A DNA stretch of 64,000 bases, from the NCBI RefSeq assembly GCF_019974155.1, contig NZ_AP025158.1, positions 1,116,001 through 1,180,000 of the forward strand, given 5' to 3'. Source of the stretch: Thermus thermophilus. Its GTDB lineage: Bacteria > Deinococcota > Deinococci > Deinococcales > Thermaceae. A program made the translations under genes and the position numbers. Below, in pieces: positions 53,513-62,313 of the stretch. Every line of letters starts with the position of its first letter. Within the stretch, counting starts at the first letter, position 1. Under the pieces are notes generated by a model. That model was not told the DNA's origin. It saw nothing but the letters and a program-made list of their open reading frames with translations, and did no database searches.

Positions 53513-54265
53513 ATGCTCTGGCCGCTTTGGAGCGAGTTCCTGCTCTCTTGGGCCCGAACCCGGCGTTACTGGTTCAACACGCTGGCCAACCTGGGGGGGA
53601 GCCTCCTCTACTTCTACGCGATCCTTTTGGGCTTTAGCCGGCTTACCCCCGAGGAGGCCCGCTTCTTGGACCCAGGCCCCCTGCTTCTGGTCTTCACGGC
53701 CTTCAACCTCACTTTGTTCACCTTCCAGTCCATCGCCTACACCGTCCAGGGCGAGGCGCAACTGGGGACCCTGGAACACATGGCCCTGGCCCGGGGAGGC
53801 CTCCTGCGCCAGCTCCTCCTTCGGGCCCTGGTGCAAAGCCTATTCGGGGTTCTCTGGAGCCTTTTGGTCCTCCTACCCTTGGCCTTGGCCTTCGGCGTGG
53901 CCCTAGGCCCCCTGGCCCGCTGGCCTTTGGGGTTCTTGCCCCTTTTCCTGGCCGCCTTGGGCTTCGGCCTCCTCATGGGGGCCACTGCCTTGTACTTCAA
54001 GCAGGTGGACGAGTTTTTCACCATCGTCCAGTTCCTCTTCCTGCCCTACTTCTTCTATCTGGTCCGGTTTGAGCCCTGGATGGCCCACCTGCCCTTTGCC
54101 CCGGGGGCCTACCTCCTCCGGCTCGCCTTCACAGGGGAGGAGGTTTCTCCGGGGCTTCTCCTCCTGGCCCTGGTCCAAGCCCTCCTCTTCCTCGGGGCGG
54201 GGCTTTTCGCCATGGCCTGGGTCTACGCGGCGGTGCGGCGGAGGGGCCTATTAGGGAGGTACTGA
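53513..54265 (+). CDS. ABC-2 type membrane permease
   Basis: The 250-residue protein has six helices (about 23-42, 55-75, 105-130, 140-160, 175-190, 215-240) and the ABC-2 family segment TVQGEAQLGTLEHMALARGG. ABC-2 permeases export drugs, lipids or peptides. It shares one overlapping base with the ATPase gene. By position it probably exports the 29-residue peptide or the Cys-rich protein, or confers self-protection. Confidence 0.8.
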   Translation: MLWPLWSEFLLSWARTRRYWFNTLANLGGSLLYFYAILLGFSRLTPEEARFLDPGPLLLVFTAFNLTLFTFQSIAYTVQGEAQLGTLEHMALARGGLLRQLLLRALVQSLFGVLWSLLVLLPLALAFGVALGPLARWPLGFLPLFLAALGFGLLMGATALYFKQVDEFFTIVQFLFLPYFFYLVRFEPWMAHLPFAPGAYLLRLAFTGEEVSPGLLLLALVQALLFLGAGLFAMAWVYAAVRRRGLLGRY

Positions 54266-55181
54266 TGCGGCTTTTGGTGCAGAACGTCCACAAGCGCTTC
54301 GGCAAGCTGGAGGCCCTCAAGGGGGTGAGCCTGGAGCTTGGGGCCGGGGAGATCCTGGGCCTTTTGGGCCCCAACGGGGCGGGCAAGACCACCCTCATCA
54401 AGGTCGTCCTCGGCCTCCTCCTCCCCGATGGGGGGGAGGTGGTCCTGGAGGAGGGCGGGGCGCGGCGCAGGCCCCAGGGCCACGAGTTCGGTGTCCTCCT
54501 GGAGGGAAGCCGCAACCTCTACGTCAACCTGAGCCTCCTGGTGAACGCCCTCTACTTCGGGGGCATCCGGGGGCTTCCCCCTAAGGAGGTCCGGCCCCGG
54601 TTTGAGGCCTGGCTGGAGCGCTTTGGCCTAAGGGACCGCCTCCACGCCCCCCTCGCCTCCCTCTCCCGGGGCATGCAGCAGAAGGCGGCCTTGGCCCTCG
54701 CCCTCGCCCTCAAGCCCCGCTTCCTCCTCCTGGACGAGCCCACCCTGGGCCTGGACCCCGTGAGCCGGAGGGAGTTTGAGGGGATCCTCCTGGAGCTCAA
54801 GAAGGAGGGCTGGGGCATCCTCCTCACCTCCCACGACCTCGAGGTGGTGGAGCGGGTGAGCGACCGCGTGGCCTTCCTCCACCGGGGCGAGGTGCGGCGG
54901 CAGGGCCCCACCCGGGCCCTCCTCCGGGACTGGGCCGGGGAGGGGTACCGGGTGCGCCTCGCCGAGCCCAAGGCGGAGGCCCTCCTCAAGGCCTTGGGCC
55001 CCGGCTGGAGTGCGGAAAGCCCCGAGGTCCTCTTCTTCCTGGGGCCGTGGGAGGCGCTGCGGGAGGCCTTGGGAACCCTCCCCGTGGAATGGAAGTGTTG
55101 GAGGTCTCCCGGGGGACGCCGAGCCTCGAGGCCCTCTTCCTCCACCTCTTCGGGGAGGCCCACCCTTTCCCCAGCGCATAA
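54265..55181 (+). CDS. ABC transporter ATPase, partner of the ABC-2 permease; frameshift near 3' end
   Basis: Walker A GPNGAGKTT, signature LSRGMQQK, Walker B FLLLDEPTLGLD and the switch His in LLTSHDLE are intact. At about 55089 one base is missing: the frame LPVEWKCW replaces the expected continuation MEVLEVSRGTPSLEALFLHL ending in EAHPFPSA-stop at 55181, a normal end for this family. Uncorrected, the frame runs to 55437 into the next gene. The ATPase core is unaffected, so function may persist. Powers the ABC-2 permease. Confidence 0.8.
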
Positions 55182-55189
55182 CTTTGCGC

Positions 55190-55195
55190 TACCCT
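55190..55195 (+). promoter_or_regulatory. -10 hexamer of the aminotransferase operon (leaderless)
   Basis: TACCCT, 6 nt before ATG 55202. Confidence 0.45.
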
Positions 55196-55201
55196 ATCCC
55201 C

Positions 55202-56320
55202 ATGCGCCTCCACCCCCGCACCGAGGCGGCCAAGGAGAGCATCTTCCCCAGGATGAGCCGGCTCGCCCAGCGCCTGGGCGCGGTGAACCTGGGCCAGGGG
55301 TTTCCCTCCAATCCCCCGCCTCCCTTCCTCCTGGAGGCGGTGCGGCGCGCTTTAGGCCGCTACGACCAGTACGCCCCCCCGGCGGGGCTTCCCGCCCTCC
55401 GGGAGGCCCTCGCCGAGGAGTTCGCCGTGGAGCCTGAGGGCGTGGTGGTCACCTCCGGGGCCACGGAGGCCCTTTATGTCCTCCTGCAAAGCCTCGTGGG
55501 CCCGGGGGACGAGGTGGTGGTGCTGGAGCCTTTCTTTGACGTCTACCTGCCGGACGCCTTCCTGGCGGGGGCCGAGGCCAGGCTTGTGCGCTTAGACCTC
55601 ACCCCAGAGGGCTTCCGCCTGGACCTTTCCGCCCTGCAAGGGGCCCTCACCCCAAGGACCCGGGCCCTCCTCCTCAACACCCCCATGAACCCCACGGGGC
55701 TTGTCTTCGGGGAGAGGGAGCTTGAGGCCATCGCCCGCCTCGCGAGGGAGCACAACCTCTTCCTCATCTCCGACGAGGTCTACGACGAGCTCTACTACGG
55801 GGAAAGGCCAAGGCGCCTCCGGGAGTTCGCCCCCGAGCGCACCTTCACCGTGGGGAGCGCGGGGAAGCGCCTCGAGGCCACAGGCTACCGGGTGGGCTGG
55901 ATCGTGGGGCCCAAGGAGTTCATGCCCCTTCTCGCGGGAATGCGGCAGTGGACGAGCTTCTCCGCCCCCACGCCCCTCCAGGCCGGGGTGGCGGAGGCCC
56001 TAAGGCTGGCGAGGCGCGAGGGCTTTTACGAGGCCCTGCGGGAGGGCTACCGGAGGCGGCGGGACCTCCTCGCCGGGGGGCTTAGGGCCATGGGGCTTAG
56101 GGTCTACGTCCCCGAGGGCACCTACTTCCTCATGGCCGAGCTTCCCGGGTGGGACGCCTTCCGCCTCGTGGAGGAGGCGCGGGTGGCCTTAATCCCCGCC
56201 TCGGCCTTCTACCGGGAAGACCCCCCTAAGGACCTCTTCCGCTTCGCCTTCTGCAAGGCCGAGGAGGAGCTTCACCTCGCCTTGGAGCGCCTGGGGCGTG
56301 TGGTAAACTCCGCCCTGTGA
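55202..56320 (+). CDS. Class I aminotransferase (glutamine/kynurenine aminotransferase type)
   Basis: The 372-residue PLP enzyme has NLGQGFPSNPPPPFLLEAV, TSGATEALYVLLQSL, NTPMNPTGLVF, ISDEVYDELYYGE (Asp/Tyr binding PLP) and the Schiff-base Lys in GSAGKRLEATGYRVGW. From memory it is nearly identical to the HB8 glutamine aminotransferase of known structure. It transaminates Gln, Met or aromatic amino acids with 2-oxo acids. It overlaps the E1 alpha gene (GTGA). Confidence 0.9.
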   Translation: MRLHPRTEAAKESIFPRMSRLAQRLGAVNLGQGFPSNPPPPFLLEAVRRALGRYDQYAPPAGLPALREALAEEFAVEPEGVVVTSGATEALYVLLQSLVGPGDEVVVLEPFFDVYLPDAFLAGAEARLVRLDLTPEGFRLDLSALQGALTPRTRALLLNTPMNPTGLVFGERELEAIARLAREHNLFLISDEVYDELYYGERPRRLREFAPERTFTVGSAGKRLEATGYRVGWIVGPKEFMPLLAGMRQWTSFSAPTPLQAGVAEALRLARREGFYEALREGYRRRRDLLAGGLRAMGLRVYVPEGTYFLMAELPGWDAFRLVEEARVALIPASAFYREDPPKDLFRFAFCKAEEELHLALERLGRVVNSAL

Positions 56321-57357
56321 AGCCCAAAGTGGTCCAGTACCTGGAAGAAGGCGAGTTCCCCCTAGCGGAGGAAGAAGCCCTAAGGCTCTACCGGGCCATG
56401 CGGCGGGCCCGGTTTTTTGACGAGAAGGCCCTCACCCTCCAGCGCCAGGGGAGGCTTGGGGTCTACGCCCCCTTCATGGGCCAGGAGGCGGCCCAGGTGG
56501 GGGTGGCCCTGGCCCTGGAGGCGAAAGACTGGGTCGTCCCTTCCTACCGGGAAAGCGCCCTGCTCCTCGCCCGGGGGCTTCCCATCCACACCCTGATCCT
56601 CTACTGGCGGGCCCACCCCGCGGGCTGGCGCTTCCCCGAGGGGGTGCGGGCCGTGAACCCCTACATCCCCATCGCCACCCAGATCCCCCAGGCGGTGGGC
56701 CTCGCCCTGGCCGGGCGGTACCGGGGGGAGAACTGGGTGGTGGCCACCTCCATCGGGGACGGGGGGACGAGCGAGGGGGACTTCCACGAGGGGCTGAACT
56801 TCGCCGCGGTCTTCGGTGCCCCCGTGGTCTTCCTGGTGCAGAACAACGGCTACGCCATCAGCGTTCCCCGGTCCAAGCAGATGCGGGTGGACTACATCGC
56901 CCGGCGCGCCGAGGGGTACGGGATGCCCGGAGTGGTGGTGGACGGGAACGACGCCTTCGCCGTTTACCTCGAGGCCAAAAAGGCGGTGGAGCGGGCCCGC
57001 AAGGGGGAAGGCCCCACCCTCCTCGAGGCCCTCACCTACCGCCTCGCCCCCCACACCACCTCCGACGACCCCTCCCGCTACCGCTCCAAGGAGGAAGAGG
57101 AGGCCTGGCGGGCCAAGGACCCCATCCTCCGCCTGCGGAAGGCCCTGGAGGGGCGGGGCCTTTGGGACGAAGAGGCGGAAAGGGCGCTCCTACTTGAGCT
57201 TGAAGAGGAGTTCCAAAGGGAGCTCGCCCTGGCCGACGAGGCCCCCGAGCCCCGCCCCGAGGAGATCGTGGAGCACGTCTACAAGGAGATGGGCCCCGAC
57301 CAAAAGCGGGCCTGGGAAGCCCTCAGGCGAGGCCTCCACGTGGAGGAGGTGGGCTGA
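56317..57357 (+). CDS. 2-Oxoacid dehydrogenase E1 component, alpha subunit
   Basis: The 346-residue subunit has the thiamine-diphosphate motif [19 protein letters not shown] and [13 protein letters not shown], and the phosphorylation-loop-like [16 protein letters not shown]. With E1 beta it decarboxylates pyruvate or a branched-chain/methylthio 2-oxo acid. GTG start inside the aminotransferase stop. E2 and E3 are not in the window. Confidence 0.9.
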   Translation: MKPKVVQYLEEGEFPLAEEEALRLYRAMRRARFFDEKALTLQRQGRLGVYAPFMGQEAAQVGVALALEAKDWVVPSYRESALLLARGLPIHTLILYWRAHPAGWRFPEGVRAVNPYIPIATQIPQAVGLALAGRYRGENWVVATSIGDGGTSEGDFHEGLNFAAVFGAPVVFLVQNNGYAISVPRSKQMRVDYIARRAEGYGMPGVVVDGNDAFAVYLEAKKAVERARKGEGPTLLEALTYRLAPHTTSDDPSRYRSKEEEEAWRAKDPILRLRKALEGRGLWDEEAERALLLELEEEFQRELALADEAPEPRPEEIVEHVYKEMGPDQKRAWEALRRGLHVEEVG

Positions 57358-58337
57358 TGCGCGTCCTCAACATGGTCCAAGCCATCAACGAGGCCCTGGA
57401 CCTGGCCCTCGCCCGGGACGAGCGGGTCCTGGTCTTCGGGGAGGACGTGGGGCGGCTCGGGGGGGTCTTCCGGGTCACGGAGGGCCTGCAGGCGAAGTAC
57501 GGGGAGGGGCGGGTCTTTGACACGCCCCTGGCGGAAAGCGGCATCCTGGGCCTGGCCATCGGGCTCGCCATGGGGGGGATGCGGCCCGTGGCCGAGATCC
57601 AGTTCGCCGGGTTCCTCTACCCCGCCTTGGACCAGATCCTCTCCCACCTCGGCCGCTGGCGGCACCGCTCCCGGGGACGGGTGGGGCTTCCCGTGGTGGT
57701 GCGGGCCCCCTACGGCGGGGGCGTCCACACCCCGGAGCAGCACGCCGACTCCCCCGAGGCCCTCCTCGCCCACACCCCGGGGGTCAAGGTGGTAATCCCC
57801 TCAAGCCCCGATCGGGCCAAGGGGCTTCTCCTTTCCGCCATTGAGGACGAGGACCCGGTCTTCTTCCTCGAGGCCATCAAGCTCTACCGGGGGGCGAGGG
57901 CGGAGGTGCCGGAAGGGTACTACACCCTGCCCCTGGGGAAGGCCCGGGTCCTGAAGGAGGGGAAGGCCGCCACCCTCATCGGCTACGGGGGCATGGTGGA
58001 GGTGATGCTGGAGGCGGCGGAGGTGGCCCGGAAGGAGGGGGTGGAGGTGATGGTGGTGGACCTGGAGACCCTGGTCCCCCTGGACGAGGAGACCCTCCTC
58101 GAGGCCGTGCGGGAAACGGGCCGGGCCATCGTGGTCTACGAGGCCATGCGCACCGGGGGCTTCGGGGCGGAGATCGCCGCCCGCATCGCCGAAGGGGCCA
58201 TAGATTACCTCCAGGCCCCCGTCCTCCGGGTGGCGGGCTACGACGCCCCCTACCCCCCCTTCAGCGCCATTGAGCACCTCTACCGGCCCAACGCGAGGAG
58301 GGTCCTCGCGGCCCTGAGAAAGGCGCTAACCTACTAG
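57357..58337 (+). CDS. 2-Oxoacid dehydrogenase E1 component, beta subunit
   Basis: The 326-residue partner has [39 protein letters not shown] (catalytic Glu) and [23 protein letters not shown] overlaps the alpha stop by one base (TGATG). Same operon as the aminotransferase, so 2-oxo acids made by transamination may be its substrates. Confidence 0.92.
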   Translation: MRVLNMVQAINEALDLALARDERVLVFGEDVGRLGGVFRVTEGLQAKYGEGRVFDTPLAESGILGLAIGLAMGGMRPVAEIQFAGFLYPALDQILSHLGRWRHRSRGRVGLPVVVRAPYGGGVHTPEQHADSPEALLAHTPGVKVVIPSSPDRAKGLLLSAIEDEDPVFFLEAIKLYRGARAEVPEGYYTLPLGKARVLKEGKAATLIGYGGMVEVMLEAAEVARKEGVEVMVVDLETLVPLDEETLLEAVRETGRAIVVYEAMRTGGFGAEIAARIAEGAIDYLQAPVLRVAGYDAPYPPFSAIEHLYRPNARRVLAALRKALTY

Positions 58338-58349
58338 GGAGGAGGCCCC

Positions 58350-58883
58350 ATGGTCAAGACCCGCCTGACGGCTGAAGAGTTCTTCGCCCTGCCTCTAGAG
58401 CGGGGGGAGCTTGTGGACGGGGAGGTCCGGGAGGAAATGCCGCCCAAGCCGGAGCACGGAAGGATCGCCGGTGAAGTGTTTTTCCGCATTCGCCTTTGGC
58501 TGGAGGAGACGAGGCGCGGCGTGGCCGGGGTGGAGGGGGGCTTCGTCCTCCGCCGGGACCCCGACCGGGTGCGAAGCCCCGACGTCTGGTTCCTCTCCCA
58601 CGAAAGGCTCAAGGAGGTGGCCCGGGAGGGGTTCTACGAGGGGGCCCCGGACCTCGCCGTGGAAGTGGTCTCCCCCGGGGAGGAGGCGGAGGGGGTTTTG
58701 GCCAAGGTGCTGGACTACCTGGAGGCGGGGGCCAAGGCGGTGTGGCTCGTCTACCCCGAGCTCAAGGCGGTGGAGGTCTACGGCCAGGGCGGGGCGGGGA
58801 GGCTTTTAAGGTCCCACGAGGCGCTGGAAGGGGGAGAGGCCTTACCGGGCTTCCGGTTGCCCCTGGAGGCCCTTTTCCCCTAG
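58350..58883 (+). CDS. Uma2-family (DUF820) putative nuclease
   Basis: The 177-residue protein has the PD-(D/E)XK pattern of Uma2 proteins: ELVDGEVREEMPPKPEH, RSPDVWFLS, PDLAVEVVSPGEEAEGVLAK and VLDYLEAGAKAVWLVYP. Such proteins are abundant in Thermus and cyanobacteria; activity is unproven. It overlaps the convergent SMR gene by 4 nt. Confidence 0.85.
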   Translation: MVKTRLTAEEFFALPLERGELVDGEVREEMPPKPEHGRIAGEVFFRIRLWLEETRRGVAGVEGGFVLRRDPDRVRSPDVWFLSHERLKEVAREGFYEGAPDLAVEVVSPGEEAEGVLAKVLDYLEAGAKAVWLVYPELKAVEVYGQGGAGRLLRSHEALEGGEALPGFRLPLEALFP

Positions 58884-59197
58884 TCGCCCAGGCGGATGAG
58901 GACCACCCCCACCGCCACCAGGGCGATGCCGAGCCACCCCTTGGGGGAGATGGCCTCCCCGAAGAAAAAGGCCCCGATGAGGGCAATGGCCGCCGTCCCC
59001 ACCCCGGCCCAGACGGCGTAGGCCAGGCTCAGGGGAACGGTCTTTAAGGCGAGGCTCAGGAAGTAAAAGGCGAGGCCGTAGCCTCCCACCACCACGAGGC
59101 TCGGGAGGAGGCGGCTGAAGCCCTGGGAGGCCTTGAGGGCGCTGGAAGCCAGGACCTCGGAGAGGATGGCGAGGAAGAGGTAGGTCCACCCGCTCAT
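58880..59197 (-). CDS. Small multidrug resistance (SMR) transporter
   Basis: The 105-residue protein has four helices and the essential membrane Glu in LFLAILSEVLASSALKASQG, plus PLSLAYAVWAGVGTAAIALI and GEAISPKGWLGIALVAVGVV. Either an EmrE-type drug antiporter or a Gdx-type guanidinium exporter. ATG 59197 gives the family's normal length; a longer frame runs into hemL. Confidence 0.88.
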   Translation of the reverse strand: MSGWTYLFLAILSEVLASSALKASQGFSRLLPSLVVVGGYGLAFYFLSLALKTVPLSLAYAVWAGVGTAAIALIGAFFFGEAISPKGWLGIALVAVGVVLIRLGD

Positions 59198-59232
59198 CCC
59201 TCCGAGGCTACCTTTTCCCGGGGGAAAACCGC

Positions 59233-59238
59233 TAGAGT
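59233..59238 (+). promoter_or_regulatory. -10 hexamer of hemL (leaderless)
   Basis: TAGAGT, 7 nt before ATG 59246. Confidence 0.45.
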
Positions 59239-59245
59239 GGAGGGG

Positions 59246-60520
59246 ATGGAGCGGCCCATCTCCGAGGCCTACTTCCAGGAGGCGAAGCGGCACATCCCGG
59301 GCGGGGTGAGTAGCCCGGTCAGGGCCTTCAAGGCCGTGGGGGGCACCCCGCCCTTCCTGGTGCGGGGCGAAGGGGCCTACGTGTGGGACGCGGACGGAAA
59401 CCGCTACCTGGACTACGTGATGAGCTGGGGCCCCTTAATCCTGGGCCACGCCCACCCCAAGGTCCTCGCCCGGGTGCGGGAGACCTTGGAAAGGGGCCTC
59501 ACCTTCGGGGCGCCAAGCCCCCTGGAAGTGGCCCTGGCCAAGAAGGTCAAGCGGGCCTACCCTTTTGTGGACCTGGTGCGCTTCGTGAACTCGGGGACGG
59601 AGGCCACCATGTCGGCCCTCCGCCTCGCCCGGGGGTATACGAATAGGCCCTACATCGTCAAGTTCCGGGGGAACTACCACGGCCACGCGGACGGCCTTTT
59701 GGTGGAGGCGGGCTCGGGGGCCCTCACCCTGGGGGTGCCTTCCTCCGCCGGCGTACCGGAGGAATACGCCAAGCTCACCCTGGTCCTGGAGTACAACGAC
59801 CCCGAGGGCCTGCGGGAGGTCTTAAGGAGGCGGGGCGAGGAGATCGCCGCCATCATCTTTGAGCCGGTGGTGGGGAACGCCGGGGTCCTGGTCCCCACGG
59901 AGGAGTTCCTAAAGGCCCTCCACGAGGCCCGGGAGTTTGGCGTCCTCCTCATCGCCGACGAGGTGATGACGGGCTTCCGCCTGGCCTTCGGCGGGGCCAC
60001 GGAGCTTCTTGGCCTTAAGCCCGACCTCGTCACCCTGGGGAAGATCCTGGGCGGGGGGCTTCCCGCCGCGGCCTACGCGGGGAGGCGGGAGATCATGGAG
60101 AAGGTGGCCCCCTTAGGCCCCGTCTACCAGGCAGGGACGCTTTCCGGGAACCCCTTGGCCATGGCGGCGGGGCTTGCCACCCTGGAGCTCTTGGAGGAGA
60201 ACCCCGGCTACTACCGCTACCTGGAGGACCTGGGGGCCCGGCTGGAAAGGGGCTTGAAGGAGGTCCTTGCGCAAAAGGGCATCCCCCACGCGGTGAACCG
60301 GGTGGGCTCCATGATCACCGTCTTCTTCACGGAAGGCCCCGTGGTCACCTTCCAGGACGCCAAGCGCACGGACACGGAGCTCTTCAAGCGCTTCTTCCAC
60401 GGCCTCTTGGACCGGGGCATTTATTGGCCTCCCTCCAACTTTGAGGCGGCCTTCCTCTCCGTGGCCCACACGGAGGAGGATGTGGAAAAGACCCTGGAGG
60501 CCCTAGAGGATGCCCTATAA
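59246..60520 (+). CDS. hemL: Glutamate-1-semialdehyde 2,1-aminomutase
   Basis: The 424-residue PLP enzyme makes 5-aminolevulinate for haem and cobalamin. Motifs: IPGGVSSPVRAFKAVGGTPP, FVNSGTEATMSALRLARGYT, IADEVMTGFRLAFGG and the Schiff-base Lys in DLVTLGKILGGGLPAAAYAG. ATG 59246 is chosen by the -10; GTG 59237 would add three residues. Its stop overlaps a TATAAT hexamer and the hicA-like ATG. Confidence 0.95.
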   Translation: MERPISEAYFQEAKRHIPGGVSSPVRAFKAVGGTPPFLVRGEGAYVWDADGNRYLDYVMSWGPLILGHAHPKVLARVRETLERGLTFGAPSPLEVALAKKVKRAYPFVDLVRFVNSGTEATMSALRLARGYTNRPYIVKFRGNYHGHADGLLVEAGSGALTLGVPSSAGVPEEYAKLTLVLEYNDPEGLREVLRRRGEEIAAIIFEPVVGNAGVLVPTEEFLKALHEAREFGVLLIADEVMTGFRLAFGGATELLGLKPDLVTLGKILGGGLPAAAYAGRREIMEKVAPLGPVYQAGTLSGNPLAMAAGLATLELLEENPGYYRYLEDLGARLERGLKEVLAQKGIPHAVNRVGSMITVFFTEGPVVTFQDAKRTDTELFKRFFHGLLDRGIYWPPSNFEAAFLSVAHTEEDVEKTLEALEDAL

Positions 60521-60771
60521 TGGGCGGGAGAGAGGAGCTTCTCGCCAGGGTCCGCGCCCGGGTCGCCAGGTGCTCCTGGGAAGATTTCCTGCGCCTGGCC
60601 GAGGCTTACGGCTTCTCCCTGCACGTGGGCAAGGGTAGCAGGAGGAGGCTCGTGCATTCCACAGGGGTAGTGGTCAGCGTCCACGAGCCCCACCCGCGGA
60701 GCAAACCCGTTCACCCTGAGGCGGTAAAAGCCCTTCTTAGGGCCATCCGGAGGCTTGAGGATGAGGCTTAA
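60520..60771 (+). CDS. HicA-like mRNA interferase toxin
   Basis: The 83-residue basic protein resembles HicA (dsRBD-like fold): SWEDFLRLAEAYGFSLHVGK, then SRRRLVHSTGVVVSVHEPHP (His region) and KPVHPEAVKALLRAIRRLED. The order toxin-antitoxin with an overlapping start fits hicAB. A consensus TATAAT (60516-60521) straddles the hemL stop and could drive the pair together with mnmE. Confidence 0.65.
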   Translation: MGGREELLARVRARVARCSWEDFLRLAEAYGFSLHVGKGSRRRLVHSTGVVVSVHEPHPRSKPVHPEAVKALLRAIRRLEDEA

Positions 60772-60967
60772 AGTCTTGGTGGAATACCATCCCGAGTTGG
60801 AAGGCGAGCACGAGCCCTACGTGGCCCGGATTTTGGACTACCCGGAGCTTCAGGGGTACGGCTTCACCCCGGAGGAAGCCCTTCAGGACGCGCTCGCCTT
60901 TTTGGAGGAGCACCTGGGCCGGCCCTTGAAGGTGATCCGGGAAGAGGTCCAGGTGGACGTGGCGTGA
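60761..60967 (+). CDS. HicB-like antitoxin
   Basis: The 68-residue protein has the HicB pattern RLKVLVEYHPELEGEHEPYV, then YPELQGYGFTPEEALQDALA. It lacks the usual C-terminal DNA-binding domain, so it may only neutralise the toxin. ATG 60761 overlaps the toxin stop; its own stop overlaps the mnmE GTG. Confidence 0.7.
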   Translation: MRLKVLVEYHPELEGEHEPYVARILDYPELQGYGFTPEEALQDALAFLEEHLGRPLKVIREEVQVDVA

Positions 60968-62262
60968 ACCTCAAGGACCCCATCTGCGCCATCGCCACCC
61001 CCCCGGGGAAAGGAGCCATCGGGGTGGTGCGGCTTTCCGGGGAAGGCGCCCTGGAGATTGCCGCCAGGGTCTGGCGGGGCAAGGACCCCAGGCGCCTCAA
61101 GGGAGGGCGCTTCACCCTGGGGGAGGTGGTGGACCCCAGGACGGGGGAGGCCATTGACCAAGCCCTCCTCCTCGTCTTCCGCGCCCCCCGTTCCTACACG
61201 GGGGAGGACCTGGTGGAGTTCCAGACCCACGGCTCTTTGGCGGTGCTCCGCCGGGTGATGGAGGTCCTGGTGGCGGAAGGGGCAAGGCCCGCGGGGCGCG
61301 GGGAGTTCACCTTTCGCGCCTACATGAACGGCAAGCTGGACCTGGCCCAGGCGGAGGCGGTCTTGGCCCTCGTGGAGGCGGAAGGGGAGCTTGCCCGGAG
61401 GCAGGCCCTGAGGGCCTTGGAGGGGGCCCTTTCCCGCCGGATTGAGGCCTTGGAGAACCGGCTTCTGGACCTCCTCGCCCACATCCAGGCCCTTTTGGAC
61501 TACCCCGAGGAGGGGGTGGAGCCCTTGGAGGCGGAAAGGACCATCCGGGAGGTCCTCGCCGAGGTGGAGGCCCTCCTCGCCCAGGCCAAGGCCTCCCGCC
61601 TGGCGCAAAAGGGGGCTAGGCTTGCCCTCATCGGGGCCCCCAACGCCGGGAAAAGCTCCCTTCTGAACGCCCTTCTGGGCTACGAGCGGGCCCTCGTTTC
61701 CCCCATCCCGGGCACCACCCGGGACTACCTCGAGGCCCCCCTGGAGCTCTTCGGCATCCCCCTGGTGGCCGTGGACACCGCCGGGGTGCGGGAGACGGAG
61801 GACCCCTTGGAGCGGATGGGGGTGGAGAGGGCCCTGAGGATCGCCGAGGAGGCCGACCTCGTCCTCTACGTGGTGGACCGCTCCCAGCCCAAGCCCGCCC
61901 CGCCCCCCCTGCCCTGGGCGAGGACGCTGAAGGTGGCCACCAAGAGCGACCTCCCCCCGGCCTGGGAGGACCCGGAGTTCCTCCCCGTCTCCAGCCTCAC
62001 GGGAGAGGGTCTGGACCGGCTCAAGGAGGCCCTAAGGGAGGCCCTTTTGGGGAGGGAGGGGGGAGAGGTGCTCCTCACCGAGCGCCAGGTGGAAGCCCTC
62101 CTCAGGGCCAAAGCGCGCCTGGAAGAGGCCCTTGCCCTCCCCGAGGACCTCATGGGCCTCGCCCTGGAGGAGGCGGCCTGGGCCCTCGCCCTCCTCACGG
62201 GCAAGGAGGTGGCCGAGGAGGTGGTGGCCCGGGTCTTCCAGAACTTCTGCGTGGGGAAGTGA
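60964..62262 (+). CDS. mnmE: tRNA modification GTPase
   Basis: MnmE with MnmG installs cmnm5U34 on tRNA. The 432-residue protein has the N-terminal tetrahydrofolate-binding domain (DPICAIATPPGKGAIGVVRL), G1 GAPNAGKSSLLNALLG, G3 DTAGVRETED, and the C-terminal FCVGK with the conserved Cys. GTG start inside the hicB-like stop. Confidence 0.95.
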   Translation: MNLKDPICAIATPPGKGAIGVVRLSGEGALEIAARVWRGKDPRRLKGGRFTLGEVVDPRTGEAIDQALLLVFRAPRSYTGEDLVEFQTHGSLAVLRRVMEVLVAEGARPAGRGEFTFRAYMNGKLDLAQAEAVLALVEAEGELARRQALRALEGALSRRIEALENRLLDLLAHIQALLDYPEEGVEPLEAERTIREVLAEVEALLAQAKASRLAQKGARLALIGAPNAGKSSLLNALLGYERALVSPIPGTTRDYLEAPLELFGIPLVAVDTAGVRETEDPLERMGVERALRIAEEADLVLYVVDRSQPKPAPPPLPWARTLKVATKSDLPPAWEDPEFLPVSSLTGEGLDRLKEALREALLGREGGEVLLTERQVEALLRAKARLEEALALPEDLMGLALEEAAWALALLTGKEVAEEVVARVFQNFCVGK

Positions 62263-62281
62263 TACCACCCCATACCGGCTT

Positions 62282-62311
62282 ACGCCCCTTTGGCAAAAGC
62301 CAAAGGGGCGT
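62282..62311. terminator. Bidirectional terminator between mnmE and purH
   Basis: Perfect 13-bp stem (ACGCCCCTTTGGC / GCCAAAGGGGCGT) with loop AAAA, located between two convergent genes that end 19 and 2 nt away. No long T run, as often seen in Thermus. Confidence 0.8.
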
Positions 62312-62313
62312 CC

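Noticed and set aside
54265-55437. 390-residue ABC ATPase with a novel Arg/Ser/Pro-rich tail
   Set aside because: The tail is the wrong frame; a normal family ending (LEALFLHLFGEAHP) exists in the adjacent frame up to 55181.
58350-58883. Uma2 gene as a restriction enzyme
   Set aside because: No methyltransferase or specificity gene nearby; family is widespread and of unproven function.
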